From Chromera velia (taxonomy: Eukaryota; Sar; Chromeraceae), in contig JAHBMJ010001879.1 in NCBI GenBank assembly GCA_018398765.1, positions 5,778 to 66,905 of the forward strand: 61,128 bases of DNA, in the 5' to 3' direction. Position 1 is the stretch's first letter, and each line of letters starts with the position of its first letter. The notes below the pieces were generated by a model. That model did not search any database and was not told the origin of the DNA. It saw only the letters and a list, made by a program, of their open reading frames with translations. The position numbers and the translations under genes were made by a program. Positions 1 to 12,800 of the stretch are shown piece after piece.

Positions 1-28
1 CACGCACACACACACGCACACACGCGCG

Positions 29-70
<42 letters not shown>

Positions 71-90
71 CACACGCACACACACAGAAG
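1..90. repeat. (CA/CG)n microsatellite
   Basis: Alternating CA repeats with a CG-rich core begin the window. No coding potential. Confidence 0.9.
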
Positions 91-440
91 TCGACCCCGA
101 GAAAAAAAGGGGGGGGGTGCAGGAGGTACGCGACCAGACCTAAATTTGATGCATGCATGAACATAAATGACATGCAGGGATTGAGTGGCTACACGAGGAT
201 TCTGAGAGAGGGATGTTTTGTTTCGTTGAAGCGAAAGGGGCATATAATATTGTGCGGACACACGGACGAAAAAAGAAGGGAACAGAGGAAACCAAACACA
301 CGGACGAAAAAAGAAGGGAACAGAGGAAACCCAAAAAAGCAGGCCAGAAATTGAGAAAGGTAAGAACAAAGAGAGGAAAGGGGGAGAGCCTGAAGAGAGA
401 GAGAGGGAGGTTGTATCTGGACTCTCCCTATTGGACTCAC

Positions 441-2582
441 GTCAGGACGCCGAGGGGGGTCCAATCCTCTCCTAGGTCCTTCTGCATGTATGGACCGAAG
501 AAGTACAAAAGAGTGTGAACAGATGAACCAACAGAGCAACAAAGGGACAAAAGCATACTGGAAGAGGTAGACAGAATCTCACGGGAGAGGTGACAAACAG
601 ACTTGAGTCTAGGGCCTAAACAAGACAGGGAAAAAGAAAAAGGGAATCAAGGAAAGCTAGAGAACGGGAATAAAGTAAAGGCGAGGGTGGAGGGAAGGGC
701 AGAAAGGACGAAAGGAATAAATGAGAAAGGGACACAGAAAGAAAGTTAAGAAACGAATATCCTCTTCATATTTCCATATTCTCCTTCCTTCCTTCCTGCA
801 TGGCATGATCGAAGCACTCTCTCTCTCTCACTCACATTCCTCAAGTAGATCGTGATGAAGAAATTACTTTCACACATTACATACATTCATACATTTATTT
901 TTCTTTTTTCTTTTTAAACTCTCTCACTCACATTCCTCAAGTAGATCGTGATGAAGAAACAGGGCAGGAGGGTGAGGAGCTCCCCCACATTCGCAATCAA
1001 GTCTCCATCGATACCTGCAGGCATTTACTTCCATACATTTACTTTCATACAGAATTCTTTTACATTTACTTTCTGTTGGACAGGTCTCCATCGATACCTG
1101 AATGCATGCATGCATGCATGAAGCGAGGGAGGGAGGGAGGGAGGGGAGGAGAGAGGGAGGGACATGATACAATCAAGAACCGGAAGGAAGGAAGGAAGGA
1201 AAGAAGGAAGGAAGGAAGGAAGGAAGGAAGGACGGAAGGAAGGAAGGACGGAAGGAAGGAAGGAAGGAAGGAAAGAAGGAAGGAAGGAAGGAAGGAAGGA
1301 AAGAAGGAAGGAAGGAAGGAAGGAAGACAAAGCAATCACACGCAAGCATGGGAAAGAACAGACATGCACCGGCAGATATACCGACTGAGAGAGACCGTTA
1401 CATATATTTGTGTCACAGCGTGTGAGAAAGCAAGTGCATGAGCAATAGGCGAAACAGAGAAACAAAAAAACAAACAGGCATGCAAACAGACAACTAAACA
1501 GAGAGACGGACTGACCGACCGATTTCGGAGATTATCTCCTCCTGTTCCAACACAGAGTACTGGAGTTGTACGGTGGTCTTCATCAGTTTGTATGCCGTGT
1601 TGAAGGTTCCGACTGCAAAGAACTTTCTTCCGAGCTCACACGCCATGAGTGCCCAGAAGGAGGAACGAAAGACCACCATCAACGCCATGAGAAGCACCTG
1701 GAAGGCTGAAGAAAGAATCAGCATCAGGGCTGTGTACTTGCCTGCAGGGAGAGCAGAGCAGAGCAGAGGAGGAGATGGTGGCCGACATACATGAAGACAA
1801 CAAATGCAAATGCGATGATGTCAATGCCATAAAATGCCAAGCAAGGGACGCCACGAAGCCACTGAAGGAAATCTATCTATTCATTCATCCGTCCATCCAT
1901 CCATCCACCCATCCACCCATCCATCCATGCATCCGAACACCCATGACCTTTTCGAGGCAGACAGGCAGGCAGGCAGGCAACCTACCAGTCCAGTCAGTCA
2001 GCACTCCAGACAGGACCTGTGTGGGAAATGCGACAATTTGCGCAACTGCGTAGACCTGCAATCAATGCGTTAGTTAACTTTCATACATAATCTATTTATT
2101 TATTCTGTATGAAAGTAAACGCGTAGACCTGCAATCGATGCGTTAGTTAATTGATACAAGAAAGAACCACAATCGAAAATTCGAACCTTTGTGTGATCTC
2201 CCAAACATGCACTGAGAGACAAACAAAGAAAAACTTTGAGAGAGGCCGAAAAGATGGCGAGAGCGCAGACATACAGGACATTTGACCTGATGCCAATTCC
2301 TCGATCGTATCTGATGGCATGCAAGACTGCGTGCTTTCACGCGAGCTATTAATAGGAGACAGTGCTGGCCTGGCCTCTTTCTCGATCGAAGCTTGATCGA
2401 TCGATCGAATTCTTCTTCAACGCCATCCGATCAAGTTTCTCTTTTACAACAAATTGAGACCCGATGAATGGTTGCATTTACCTTCTGGTTGTCCATTTGG
2501 AAGTTGCACGGGTAGTCTAGGGCGTGGGTGAGAAGGAGCATCATCATGTACTTCTCTATGACAGACTGGCTCTGCTGTGCAC
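441..2582 (-). CDS. Multi-pass membrane protein, 3' part of a spliced gene (partial)
   Basis: Family not recognised. Candidate exons, read on the minus strand: 2582-2482, an unresolved exon near 2345-2240, 2055-2017, 1861-1787, 1736-1520, 1014-932 and perhaps 481-441. From 2055 down to 932 all junctions keep frame (phases 0,0,0,1,0) with GT-AG borders. The spliced product holds at least three hydrophobic segments: one around GIDIIAFAFVVFMY, one around LMLILSSAFQVLLMALMVVF and one around ELLTLLPCFFITIYL. Between the last two lies a polar, acidic loop (LEQEEIISEIG). Exon 2582-2482 (SVIEKYMMMLLLTHALDY) is probably the upstream part of the same protein, but the frame of the next exon is ambiguous. 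The acceptor at 1736 uses an unusual AAG. Exon 1014-932 has direct duplications over both of its splice sites, and the acceptor of 2055 is duplicated too. No stop codon was found, so the gene may run off the window. A transporter or channel is possible, but that is only inference. Confidence 0.45.
822..959. repeat. Direct repeat copying the donor edge of exon 1014-932
   Basis: A 42-bp block at 918-959 contains the 3' end of exon 1014-932 and its GTGAGTGAG donor (minus strand). It recurs at 822-863 inside the following intron. The 54-bp spacer is AT-rich and carries CATTCATACATTTA, resembling the hairpin element arms found elsewhere in the window. Confidence 0.8.
1018..1083. mobile_element. 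Mini-insertion with TTTCATACAGAATTC core between direct repeats
   Basis: The segment contains ACTTTCATACAGAATTC followed by TTTACATTTACTTTC. It is flanked by the 17-bp direct repeat GTCTCCATCGATACCTG (1001-1017 and 1084-1100). The repeat is the first bases of exon 1014-932 with its acceptor, so the upstream copy is a decoy exon edge. Confidence 0.65.
1175..1326. repeat. (GGAA)n microsatellite
   Basis: About 150 bp of GGAA tetranucleotide with scattered A or C changes, lying in an intron of the membrane-protein gene. Confidence 0.95.
2078..2120. mobile_element. 43-bp hairpin insertion between 30-bp direct repeats
   Basis: The insert starts CTTTCATACATAATC and ends ATTCTGTATGAAAG, so its arms can pair. 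It is flanked by 2048-2077 and 2121-2150, a 30-bp repeat with one mismatch. On the minus strand that repeat contains a TTAACTAAC branch-point-like motif, the GATTGCAG acceptor and the first bases of exon 2055-2017. The whole 3' end of an intron is therefore present twice. Confidence 0.75.
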
Positions 2583-3600
2583 CTGCAAGCAAAGACAGGG
2601 AGGGAGGGAGGGAGGGAGGGAGGGAAGAAAGCGGAGAGGGGTGGGGAGAAACAAGTCGACCAGCAAGCACGAGGGTGCATTTTGAGATTGAGACCAACAA
2701 GGAAGGGACATGCAGTGGCGAGACATGAGGGAGTACGCAAGTGACTTAAGATGCAAGGGGGTTGGAGCTAGGGGGCTTATTTTTTTCTCGTTTCTTCATG
2801 AAGGAGACTACCCAACCTGCGCGACTTGCTTGTGGAACTGGTTTTTGCATGTATGTGTGCGTATCCCCGCTAGGATTGGATGCTTGTTATCGGTGCAGGC
2901 AGTTGGGTACATACGCTGCCCTGGGTCTGTCAATGAGTGTCGGGCAACTTCCTGCTGCATGCATGTCAAGGAAAACAACGCGCTCCCAGCTTCCAACGGC
3001 ACAGCCTGAATGGCTTGCTACACACAGATTCCCCTTAGCGTCTGTTCCAAACAGAGAAGACTCTACCACTCGTAGGCATACTGGTCGGCAGTACATATGT
3101 ACATACTTGAAGATTTTTGTCCCGACAGACAAACCTATGAGAAACTTGAAGTTGATGTATCTGAGCCGTCTGTACAGGCCTGCAGGAGAGCAGGCATACG
3201 ACCAATCGTGTCTCAGCATTCTTCCAGATAGTTGGCCGAGCTGGTTACTCCTTCACTTTCTCAGTTTTTGGTTGTCCTCCTCTTGAAGACGCGGGCCGTC
3301 TACAGGAAGATATGGGCAGTTGCTTAATTGGGTCAGACAAAACTGCACGCAGGGAACAAAAGAGCTTGGCTGAGCTACACGGCTGTATATACGATCTTGA
3401 CCTGGACGAACTGCAAGCCTTCGTGCACAACTCGGTCTCTGCATGACCCCACGAGCGTGAACTTAGCATGTGCAGAGAGAGGTCAGTCATTGCATGCATG
3501 CATGATCGAATCATGCATGCATGCAATGATGCATGCAATCGATATGCGATCGAAAGCATGGCCCCGGAAAGTGTGATGGGGTTTTTGCGCTAGCGCTCGC
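2583..3600. other. No gene recognised
   Basis: Contains a (GGGA)n tract near 2600-2630 and a dense TGCATGCA cluster at 3490-3540. Reading frames here are short and lack family signatures. It may hold upstream exons of the membrane-protein gene that I could not identify. Confidence 0.4.
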
Positions 3601-4452
3601 GTATATCACGGGATACACCCAACCAGTTGGGTGAGTGCCTCGGGGGGCTATTTAGGGGTCCGCTAATTGATGCACACCATCGGGGGCTTGGGCATGTCTA
3701 AGTTGTGTACTGCCATGGGGCGGGGGCCACGGCAGCGAAGTATACTTTTCGGGACCGCGAGCGCGTCGTATGCATGCATGTACAACTCCGTGCAAGTCAT
3801 TTGAGGGGCACGCATGCGCAAAGTAATTAAGGCGTGGCTCCGTGCGAGTTGCTTAAGGAGCACATTTTGGAACTCGGGCGACACAGAATCCCCCCCTCAA
3901 AAATAAAAAAATGCGTTATACGAGTGCATGCGATCTCAGGGCCTCTCGGCTGATCTCAGCAGAGCTGAGCTGCCCCCCGAGGTGATAAGAATTATATACG
4001 GGATACACCCAACCAGTTGGGTGAGTGCCTTGGGGGGCCATTTATAGGGGGTCCGCTCATATTTGATTGGTGCATACCATCGGAGGCTTAGGCATGTCTT
4101 GTGTGCTACCATGAGGCGGGGGCTATACGGCAACATGCGTGAAGTATATGCTTTTCGGGACCGCACGCATCGTATATGCATGTGTAACTCCGTGTGAGTT
4201 ACACTTGAGGGGCACGCATGCGCAAAGTAAATAAAGCATATGCAATCACAACTCCATACGAGTTGCTTGAGGGGCATATTTTGGAACTCGGGCGACACCG
4301 ACCAACCATGCACCGACCGACCGTGACAGAGACAGAACCGATCCCCTCCCCCCCCAAAATGAAAAAAAAAAATGCGTTATGCAAGTGCGTGCGATCTCAA
4401 GGCCTCTCGGCTGATCTCAGCAGAGCTGAGCTGCCCCCCGAGGCGATAGTAA
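3597..4452. repeat. Diverged tandem duplication, about 0.4 kb per copy
   Basis: Copy 1 (about 3597-3985) and copy 2 (about 3993-4452) share the near-palindromic ACCCAACCAGTTGGGT, then GTGAGTGCCT and a G run. They also share a stretch containing TTTTCGGGACCGC, a region around GGGGCACGCATGCGCAAAGTAA, and an end at TGATCTCAGCAGAGCTGAGC. The copies differ by many substitutions and small indels. The frames in them lack family signatures, so this is probably a non-coding mobile repeat. Confidence 0.75.
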
Positions 4453-5472
4453 GTCGGCGCCGTCAGTCACACGCGTTAAGTTGCCCGTCAAAATTTGTAG
4501 ATTTACGCATTGCGAGTGGCCCAGAAAAGCGAATTGAAAGTTACGGGACTTCTGAAAGTGCCATCCAAACGTGCTTTCCGGGGCCAAAACAGCGATAAAC
4601 ACATTGAAATGAAGGTCACTTTCAGAACCTCGCTTCTGATTCCAACTGTCCAAGAGTTCCCACGAATAAGAATGGCACCTCTTCATTCCAAATACGGTAC
4701 CCTGCGTGCTCTACTGTTTCTGTCTATGCGCCTCACCGTTTTCTCCACTTATATATCGATATACCCGAGGACAAACGCGAAGGTCAGACAACACGTGCAT
4801 GCATTGAGATCTGAAAACGGCATTTCTTCTATATCTCCTTTCCAAAAAATGCTTTTGGTCCATCTGTTCATTTGAGTGTGTCTCTCTCTGTTCGATTCTG
4901 TAGTGGATGTGTCGGTGTATCGGGTACAGATCGGTACCGTCGTAACTTGAAAGTCCGGCGTCCAGGTGTGTCTGAACTTCTTTTCTTTTGAGCATACATG
5001 CAGATTGACGACGCCACCGTCATGCCACCATCTGAAAATTCAGCCTTTCTTCTGTCCTGTGCTCTATGCCTGTTCATCTTTCTTTCCTTCTGACTAGCTC
5101 TGTTTCCATCCGACCCTCTCTATCAGGAAACGTTTGTCTGACGGCCAGCAAAAATGCGCGTGCCTGTTTGTGTGTGTGTCAATTCAATACTCCTGATATA
5201 TGCGTACCATAAACAGTTGTGTAGCCAAGTCTCTGGGAGTGTGTGGAAAGTTTGGACAAAATACAAATGCAAGAACATGCAGAGAGGAAGCTTGCGGGGT
5301 GTGTGGGCTGTGTCTGCTTTGGTTCCCTCTAGAATCACAGCGTTCACCATCGTCCTTCTCGACAACATTGTAGGTTGAACTGTGACAGCGATGCACCATG
5401 TACATGCGTCTGCCTGCCTGTCTGTATATTAATGCCTGCATGCAAAATGTATGTATGCATGTATGTATCTAC

Positions 5473-5510
<38 letters not shown>

Positions 5511-5996
5511 CTGTGTGTGTGTGTGTGTGTGTATGTGTGTATATATGCTAGGTATGCATGTTTGTTTATGTTTGTGTGAGCACCCAACAGACACTGCAAG
5601 CAGGCTAGACAAGCAGGGCACGGTAGGGTGGTGGACCTAACGGGAAAAAACACGTAAGATGTATTCTAAAACGTATTTGCAGCTAGTGTTCGGGGCCAAG
5701 AAAAGGCTGGCAACCTGCTGAACTATCTACCTGTGAAGTGTATCATACTGTAGGTTGGTGCCGTTTTGTGCACTCTCCGCGGCAGAGGGAGACGTTATCA
5801 GCAGCGTGGAAGATGCATGAAGCAGTGCTTAACTATCTGTTTGTTTGTTTAGTTGCATGATGTCAGATGACAGTCAGATCGATATGCAGTTGATCAGCAT
5901 TTCAATTTTCTAGTTATTCAATTTCCTACTCCACAGCATGTACTAAGGCGGTCTTTATAGAATGAACGGAAATGAAAAAATAGAAATTCAATGAAT
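4453..5996. other. No gene recognised; (CT)n/(GT)n tract inside
   Basis: The longest frames have no recognisable domain and start at non-ATG codons or inside repeats. A (CT)n then (GT)n tract lies at about 5473-5545. From about 5640 the sequence becomes AT-rich. Confidence 0.5.
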
Positions 5997-6012
5997 TGAA
6001 TGAATGAATTAT

Positions 6013-6066
6013 ACTTGAGGCGGTTACTAAAGCTGGTGAGCCACGACTTACACTCTCGCCAACCAC
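6013..6066 (-). mobile_element. Solo 3' end of the LINE family, antisense
   Basis: Its reverse complement begins GTGGTTGGCGAGAGTGTAAG, runs through GGCTCACCAGCTTTA and ends AACCGCCTCAA, followed by ATTCATTC. It matches the 3' end of the LINE remnant at 7586-7638 and the copy at 17687-17738. The ATTC-type tail points away from the LINE body, so the retroelement is bracketed by inverted copies of its own end. Confidence 0.75.
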
Positions 6067-6249
6067 CGGACATTGTAATCAATTAGCGTTTTTGCATGTT
6101 TTACCATGATCGAGATATCAGGAGATTATGATAAACAAAACATATAAACTTATTTTATACATTATTATAAATTCAAAGTTATTTCCCAAAATATGAATTA
6201 ATCTCAAAACTTTTCGAATATGATTTTTTTTTTTTTTTTAAGATTACCT

Positions 6250-7545
6250 AGATCGACGATTTAAAATACTTAGAGATCCTTCGTCTATCCTCCCTTGATC
6301 CTCTCATTGATCCCGCTTCCCCTTTTATTTTTAATGGAAGGCCGGTTGAGCATATTAATAAATACAAATACCTCGGCAACTGGATCTTTGAGGGGGGGGA
6401 TCTATCTAAAACTGTGAAAGCAAGAATTGAATCGGCAGAAAGGGCACTGGGGGGTGTATTTGAAACTCTTTCTTCAATTGGTTTCGTTTCTTCTTTTTCT
6501 CGAATTCAACTGTTCAAAGTTTTTTGGGTGCTCGTTACAATGTTTGGTCTTGAAGCCCTTCCTCTCAGGTAGTCAGATGTTCAATGTCTCGATGCATTGC
6601 AACTTGGTTTTATTCGCTGGTCATTTGGTTTATCCCATAAGTCTTTTGTCTCGCCCTCTCTTCATTCCTTTGGTTTAGAACCCTTTGGCTATCTGCTTAT
6701 GAAACAGGTAGCCAGCTTCTTTCAGTCTCTCAAATCTATAGAACGCGCCTTGCCCACGGCTGTATGGAAGGCGTGCATCATTAGTTTTAGTACCCCCTTA
6801 AAGTTTGTATTCTCTACCAAACGTCTGGCTATGCCGCTTGACAATTCTCTCCTGGAAGACATAAATGAGCCATGCCAAGAAAAACTAAAAAAGAAGGGGA
6901 AATATAAACGGAAAGAGACGTGTTGCAAGATCCAGACGAACTAATGGCTTGGGGAATGAGCTAGAAGGCAGGAAGGCAGCAGGAATAGAAACAGAATTTT
7001 CTATCTCCATGCTGCCCTCACTGATTTCCAAAGAGAGAACCCTTCCAGACAGAGGCTCTCCATGCTCCTCCTAGCAGAAAAGAAATGGCAGTCATGTCCG
7101 TCAGACATAGGAAACGATCTGCACATAGTACGCACGCTGTCCCCTTGTCTTTTTAAATCCTCTGCGAACATCCGCCCTCTCTTGAGAGCGATGACGCGTG
7201 GTTATGTACAGTGGGGGGAGCTAGAGAAGACCTGCTCGGCTTGCTCTGGCAGAAAAGTTTGTGATGAGATCCACTTGCTTACGGAATGTGTGGACACAGA
7301 GAGGGAAAGACAGAAGCTTGACAAAATCATTAGCAGAATAAAGGAGCGCGCGCCCATTCAAAAACGGGTGGAAATTGTGCAATGGGTGGCTGCCTCTGCT
7401 GGTAGAGGAGTGGGGGAGAATGAAAAGAAAGTCTGAGAGATGATTGCTCTTATTTCGTCATTCCAGCCTCTGGCGGACATGAGGGCGGTTGAGGAGTGTA
7501 TAGCCAAATTGGAGAGAGTTTGTGTTGATATATGTTGATGGATCA
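6250..7545 (+). pseudogene. Decayed LINE-type (non-LTR) retrotransposon, RT C-terminal part
   Basis: One frame from about 6333 reads HINKYKYLGNWIFEG, then KARIESAERALGGVFETL, then a K/L-rich stretch up to FGLEALPLR. That is the conserved order seen just downstream of the reverse transcriptase catalytic core in LINE elements: the YLG motif, RI..A..A, and the G.E..PL motif. A stop follows at about 6571. The frame then continues (LDALQLGFIRWSFGL) to a stop at about 6942. A further frame at 7062-7436 carries CSACSGRKVCDEIHLLTEC, the CxxC...HxxxC-type finger common near the C terminus of LINE ORF2 proteins. No catalytic YxDD box or endonuclease is present, so the copy is 5'-truncated, broken and presumably dead. 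Whether it is an RTE-, CRE- or Jockey-like clade cannot be told. Confidence 0.75.
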
Positions 7546-7585
7546 ATACGTTAGGTCAACAAACCAACATTGCATGTCATGCCCC

Positions 7586-7640
7586 GTGGTTGGCCAGAGC
7601 CTAAGTAGTGGCTCACCAGCTTTAACCGCCTCAATTCAAT
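7586..7640 (+). mobile_element. Conserved 3' terminus of the LINE remnant
   Basis: The sequence GTGGTTGGCCAGAGCCTAAG through AACCGCCTCAATTCA follows the pseudogene directly. It matches two other copies in the window, so it probably marks the 3' end recognised by the element's own machinery. Confidence 0.75.
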
Positions 7641-8690
<1,050 letters not shown>

Positions 8691-8696
8691 ATAACT

Positions 8697-9480
8697 TGTG
8701 TATTCAATTATAAAATCGAACTATAATTCAAATCAATTCAACGAAAAAAGAATTTTCTTTAAATGAGTTTATAGGATTTTTTTATGAAATACATCCAAAT
8801 TCTATATAAATTTGAGGCACTGTAATTGAGCTAGATGATAAAACGAATATGTACTAGAAGTTACTAGAGGTAAATGGACTCTTAAAAAAAAAATCGTTCA
8901 AAACGATATCGTCATTGGCTTTTTCTATAGGCTTATAGTGCTTGGTAATAACATACAAAGCAATTAATTATATGCAGTTTAATAGTCAAATTTAATTGCT
9001 AAATTTAATTGAATCTAGAATTGAATTACTTGAAAGTTGCGTTTTTTAAAGTGTCAATGTATGACTTAATGTGAGTCAGAATAAAAAAAGAATGAAAAAT
9101 AACTTTACAATACTTTATAATTGAAACACTTGAACTTTTTTTTCCATTTTTGAAAGAAGAATTGTAAATTATGAGAATGTTGAGTAACTTAAATGTTTAT
9201 AAATGTTTAGCAGTAATAAATAAAAGCAACAGACAGAATAAGAAGAATAACAGGCTAGAAGTCAGCTAGGAAAATGCATTAATGCCCCTAAATGATAAAA
9301 TGTAAAAACTATATATATTGTGTATTGTCTATAGATTCAATATGATATAATATAATTCAATAAATCTATTTTACAGTATATTATAGTACTATTCAAGCTA
9401 TGGATCCACTTGTGATGCTGAACTTCTAGACTAAACCGAATGTTTCATTAAAATTTACGTTTAAAAAAACATTAAAATGG
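8697..9480. other. AT-rich island without a gene
   Basis: Strongly AT-rich, many stops in all frames, no recognised motif. It separates the microsatellite field from the glycosyltransferase gene. Confidence 0.7.
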
Positions 9481-9882
9481 CTTGCGGATTGACACTCTCA
9501 AGCTATGGCTTGCTGTCTGACTATTCATGCCAAAAAGCCTCCGGCAGGGACAAGGTACGCTTCGCCAGGAGCTCCGCGCCTTGTATAACTCATTCGTACG
9601 CATCAAACATTTCGGAATGCGTATGCAATGCGTCTTTTCTTTGTTTGTTGAAATCAACACATGGATGCATGCGTATTAGTATATATATATATATATATAT
9701 ATACTTGTACGAAACTGGAATGTGAACCCTCTCCTGAATCTGTTTGAGTAGAGGCCAGAAAGGCGAGCAAAGGAATGGTATGAATGGACGCCTCGCGACT
9801 CCTTTCGGTTGTGTACAAATAGATCAGTTGACCCAGAGTCACAGAGACATTGAGCAACAGTCGAGCAGACTTCCATAAAAAA

Positions 9883-12800
9883 ATGAATGTCGACAGGAGG
9901 ATGAGGGCACTCTCCGGCAAGCCTGCCCTTCTCTTTAGCCGTCTTGGCATCCTCTCTCTTATTATTTTGTGCTATTTCCCTGTGTGGATGTCTGTCGACC
10001 AAGCTTCGAGGTTTGTGGGGGGTTCTGTTCCTTTGTCGTTGTTGCAGTGTTGCATACCCGTCTATATACTTCGATTTCGCTGCGTAAATTGTGCCGTTGC
10101 CTCCTCTTTTTGAGCGGCTTACCACTGTATTTGCAACAAAGCTGTGGTTTTGCTGTTAAACAGCTTTATAGATGATGAGACTTGCGTACGGATTATTGGA
10201 TGTCTTGCTTGACTGCGCAACAGTGAACTTGAAGCATAGCTTGCCCCCTCTGAAAGCATGATGCTTCAGTGATTCGATGTCCATTCATGCATGGACCGTG
10301 GAGGAAGCAACAAAAAAAAGATGAAAGGTCATCACAGGTTTTCCTGTGTCTCTGCACATTCCGTAGATCCATTCAGTGAAGTGCCATTATACGTCGATTG
10401 CCTGGCGGCCTGCTCGCCAAGCAGTTTGCCTGCCCCGATTTTCGTTGCATGGCGTGTCTGACGACCTTTCTCTATTTTTGCATTAAGTGTCTGCATTGAT
10501 GACTGAAAATCCCTGAGAATTCATGGATATAAACTGCTTGCGTTGTGCATCTACAGATACACGCCCACTAACACTGGATTCAAGAAAGCAAAGATGCATC
10601 AAGCCCCGGCCAACTTGAAGGACAAATGTTTTATGCAAATCAGTGCAGAAGCGAGACAGACTTTTCTTCCCTTCTCTCAGAGAAATGTGAAACAAGGAAG
10701 GAAGACCAACTTTATTCCCACGCAAGCACGTACAGCTGCATTCATGGCCCCACGGTGTTGCTTTCATGCTGAATGATTGCAGGAAGCTGTCCACAAACAC
10801 CGACAAAGCAACTGCACCTGCACCTTCTCCTACCAATCCGACCTCTGCTCTCCCTTCGTCCTCCATCTCACAACGGAACGGAGAGGATCTCAAAGAGTCT
10901 GTCAATGACGCACGCAGACGGAGGACCACCTTCGAAGAGTCAACCGACGAAACATCAAAATCTGTACCATCGCCCTTTGAACCATCGCAGGAGGGCATCC
11001 AGTTTTTTCCAGAGCCGGGACTCTCCACAGCCGAGGGGGGGCAGAGAGGTGAAGGCTTCAGGCAACAACAGCAACAGCCAGATGCGACTTTCCCCCACAC
11101 GTCAGATCCCTTCAGGGCTTCCAGGCACAATCTTCAAGAAGATGCTCCAACTACCACAGAAGAAAAGGCAGAGCAACCAGACGCATCAAAAATCGTGTCC
11201 CTCAATAGAACCATCGAACATCAGCAGCTCCCTGGATCAACCGAACAACCCCTCAGAAATTCCTCAGGAGCATCAAGCCAAACAAAAACCCCTTCAGACT
11301 TTCCTTTCCCCCTAACAGCAGAAAATAAAAATCCCCCACGCAACGAACCACAATTTTCAAGTCCATCCCAAGGCCCGGAAAAGAACACGGCGGAAGAAAA
11401 TGCACAGGAAGAAAATGCACAGGAAGAAGCGCTACCACCGAAGGACTTCGTTCAACAGAACGAAACCACCGACACAGGAGACTTCGAGTCCACTGGTCCT
11501 TTCCTTTCCGTTTCAAGTCCCATTGGGGGAAGCAACAGCAGCAGCAACAGCAATGACAACAACGTGAAACGGTCCTCTCACCCAACAGCCTCTGACGGAT
11601 CTTTTTCTGCACTACAGTCCGCTCTCGGTGAACAATCAGACCCTCCGTCCCCCCCGGTCTCTGTCTCTGTCCCTGTGTCTCGTCTGACACGATACTGCAA
11701 CATGAGCACTCTGGTTGACCATCTAAACGAAGAAGGGCCGAAAGCTTTGCAGGGCTTTGACGTATCACGAGGTGTGAACAAAACCGGCTACTGGAATCTT
11801 CTGACCATAATGAAGCCCTGGGTGCTTGGAGACGTCCCACCCTCCCTCTCTCCTTCTCCTCCTGCAAATTCAGGTCAGTCAGAAGAACTGCAAACGAACA
11901 TGCTTGCACATCCATATGTGTATATATGTATGTATGTTTGTGTCACTTGGTCAAGCTGTGGGACTGTCAGCAGGTTCCTCCGCCCCCCTCTCCTCCAGCA
12001 CTGTCTCTTCCATTTCACCCGCGTGTGATAGAGACATTTAAATAAAAGGATATGCTGAGGTCCAAACCACACATTCGATCGTCCGTTTGAATCTACCCGT
12101 GCTGAGATGCGAATTCATTCTATTTGCTGTTGATGCATTCGTGTCAAGCAAAGGGAAGAGAGAGAGAAAGAAAGAGAGACGTTGCTGACCGAACGATCAT
12201 GAACGAATTAGGCCCGTGCATATTATAAACACAGCAAAGAATCTGGGTTGTCCAGACTGTATGGATCTGGGACTTAACCCCACATCATCATGTGGATATG
12301 CATTCGTGTGGATATATGCAATCTACTGCGCATGCATCTCTTACTTGCAGAGGGGCGAGAGGCAGTCGACTGTTCAAGGAAAGAGTATGAGGCGGTGTTT
12401 ACTGGGAAGAGAAGATCATCGGCGGACTTGCTGGTGGTGGACCTGTACATGCACTCGTGGGATTTGCAGACGTTAGAACTGCGGCTGGAAGAAGAGGTGG
12501 GTGCATGCTTCGCTGTATTAATTATGTATTATGTATCAATTATGTATTATGCATTACAACACAAACATGTATTAGTACAGTTCCGTGGGACCTGCAGACG
12601 TTAGAACTGCGGCTGGAAGAAGAGGTGGGTGCACGGGTGCCTCTTGGTTGGTGCTGCAGGGTCACACTTGGGATGGGTGGGTACTCATGTGCGGATGTGG
12701 GCAGCATTGTGCTTTCGTTTTCTTTGCATGTGCGTATTTGAACACAAACATATTCAGTTCCGGGGGTCCTGTTTGCCTGTGCGGCTATTCTCTGCTGTAT

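Noticed and set aside
4417-4875. Overlapping frames of 89 and 121 codons
   Set aside because: No family signature and one starts at a non-ATG codon; they adjoin a tandem repeat and are probably part of it.
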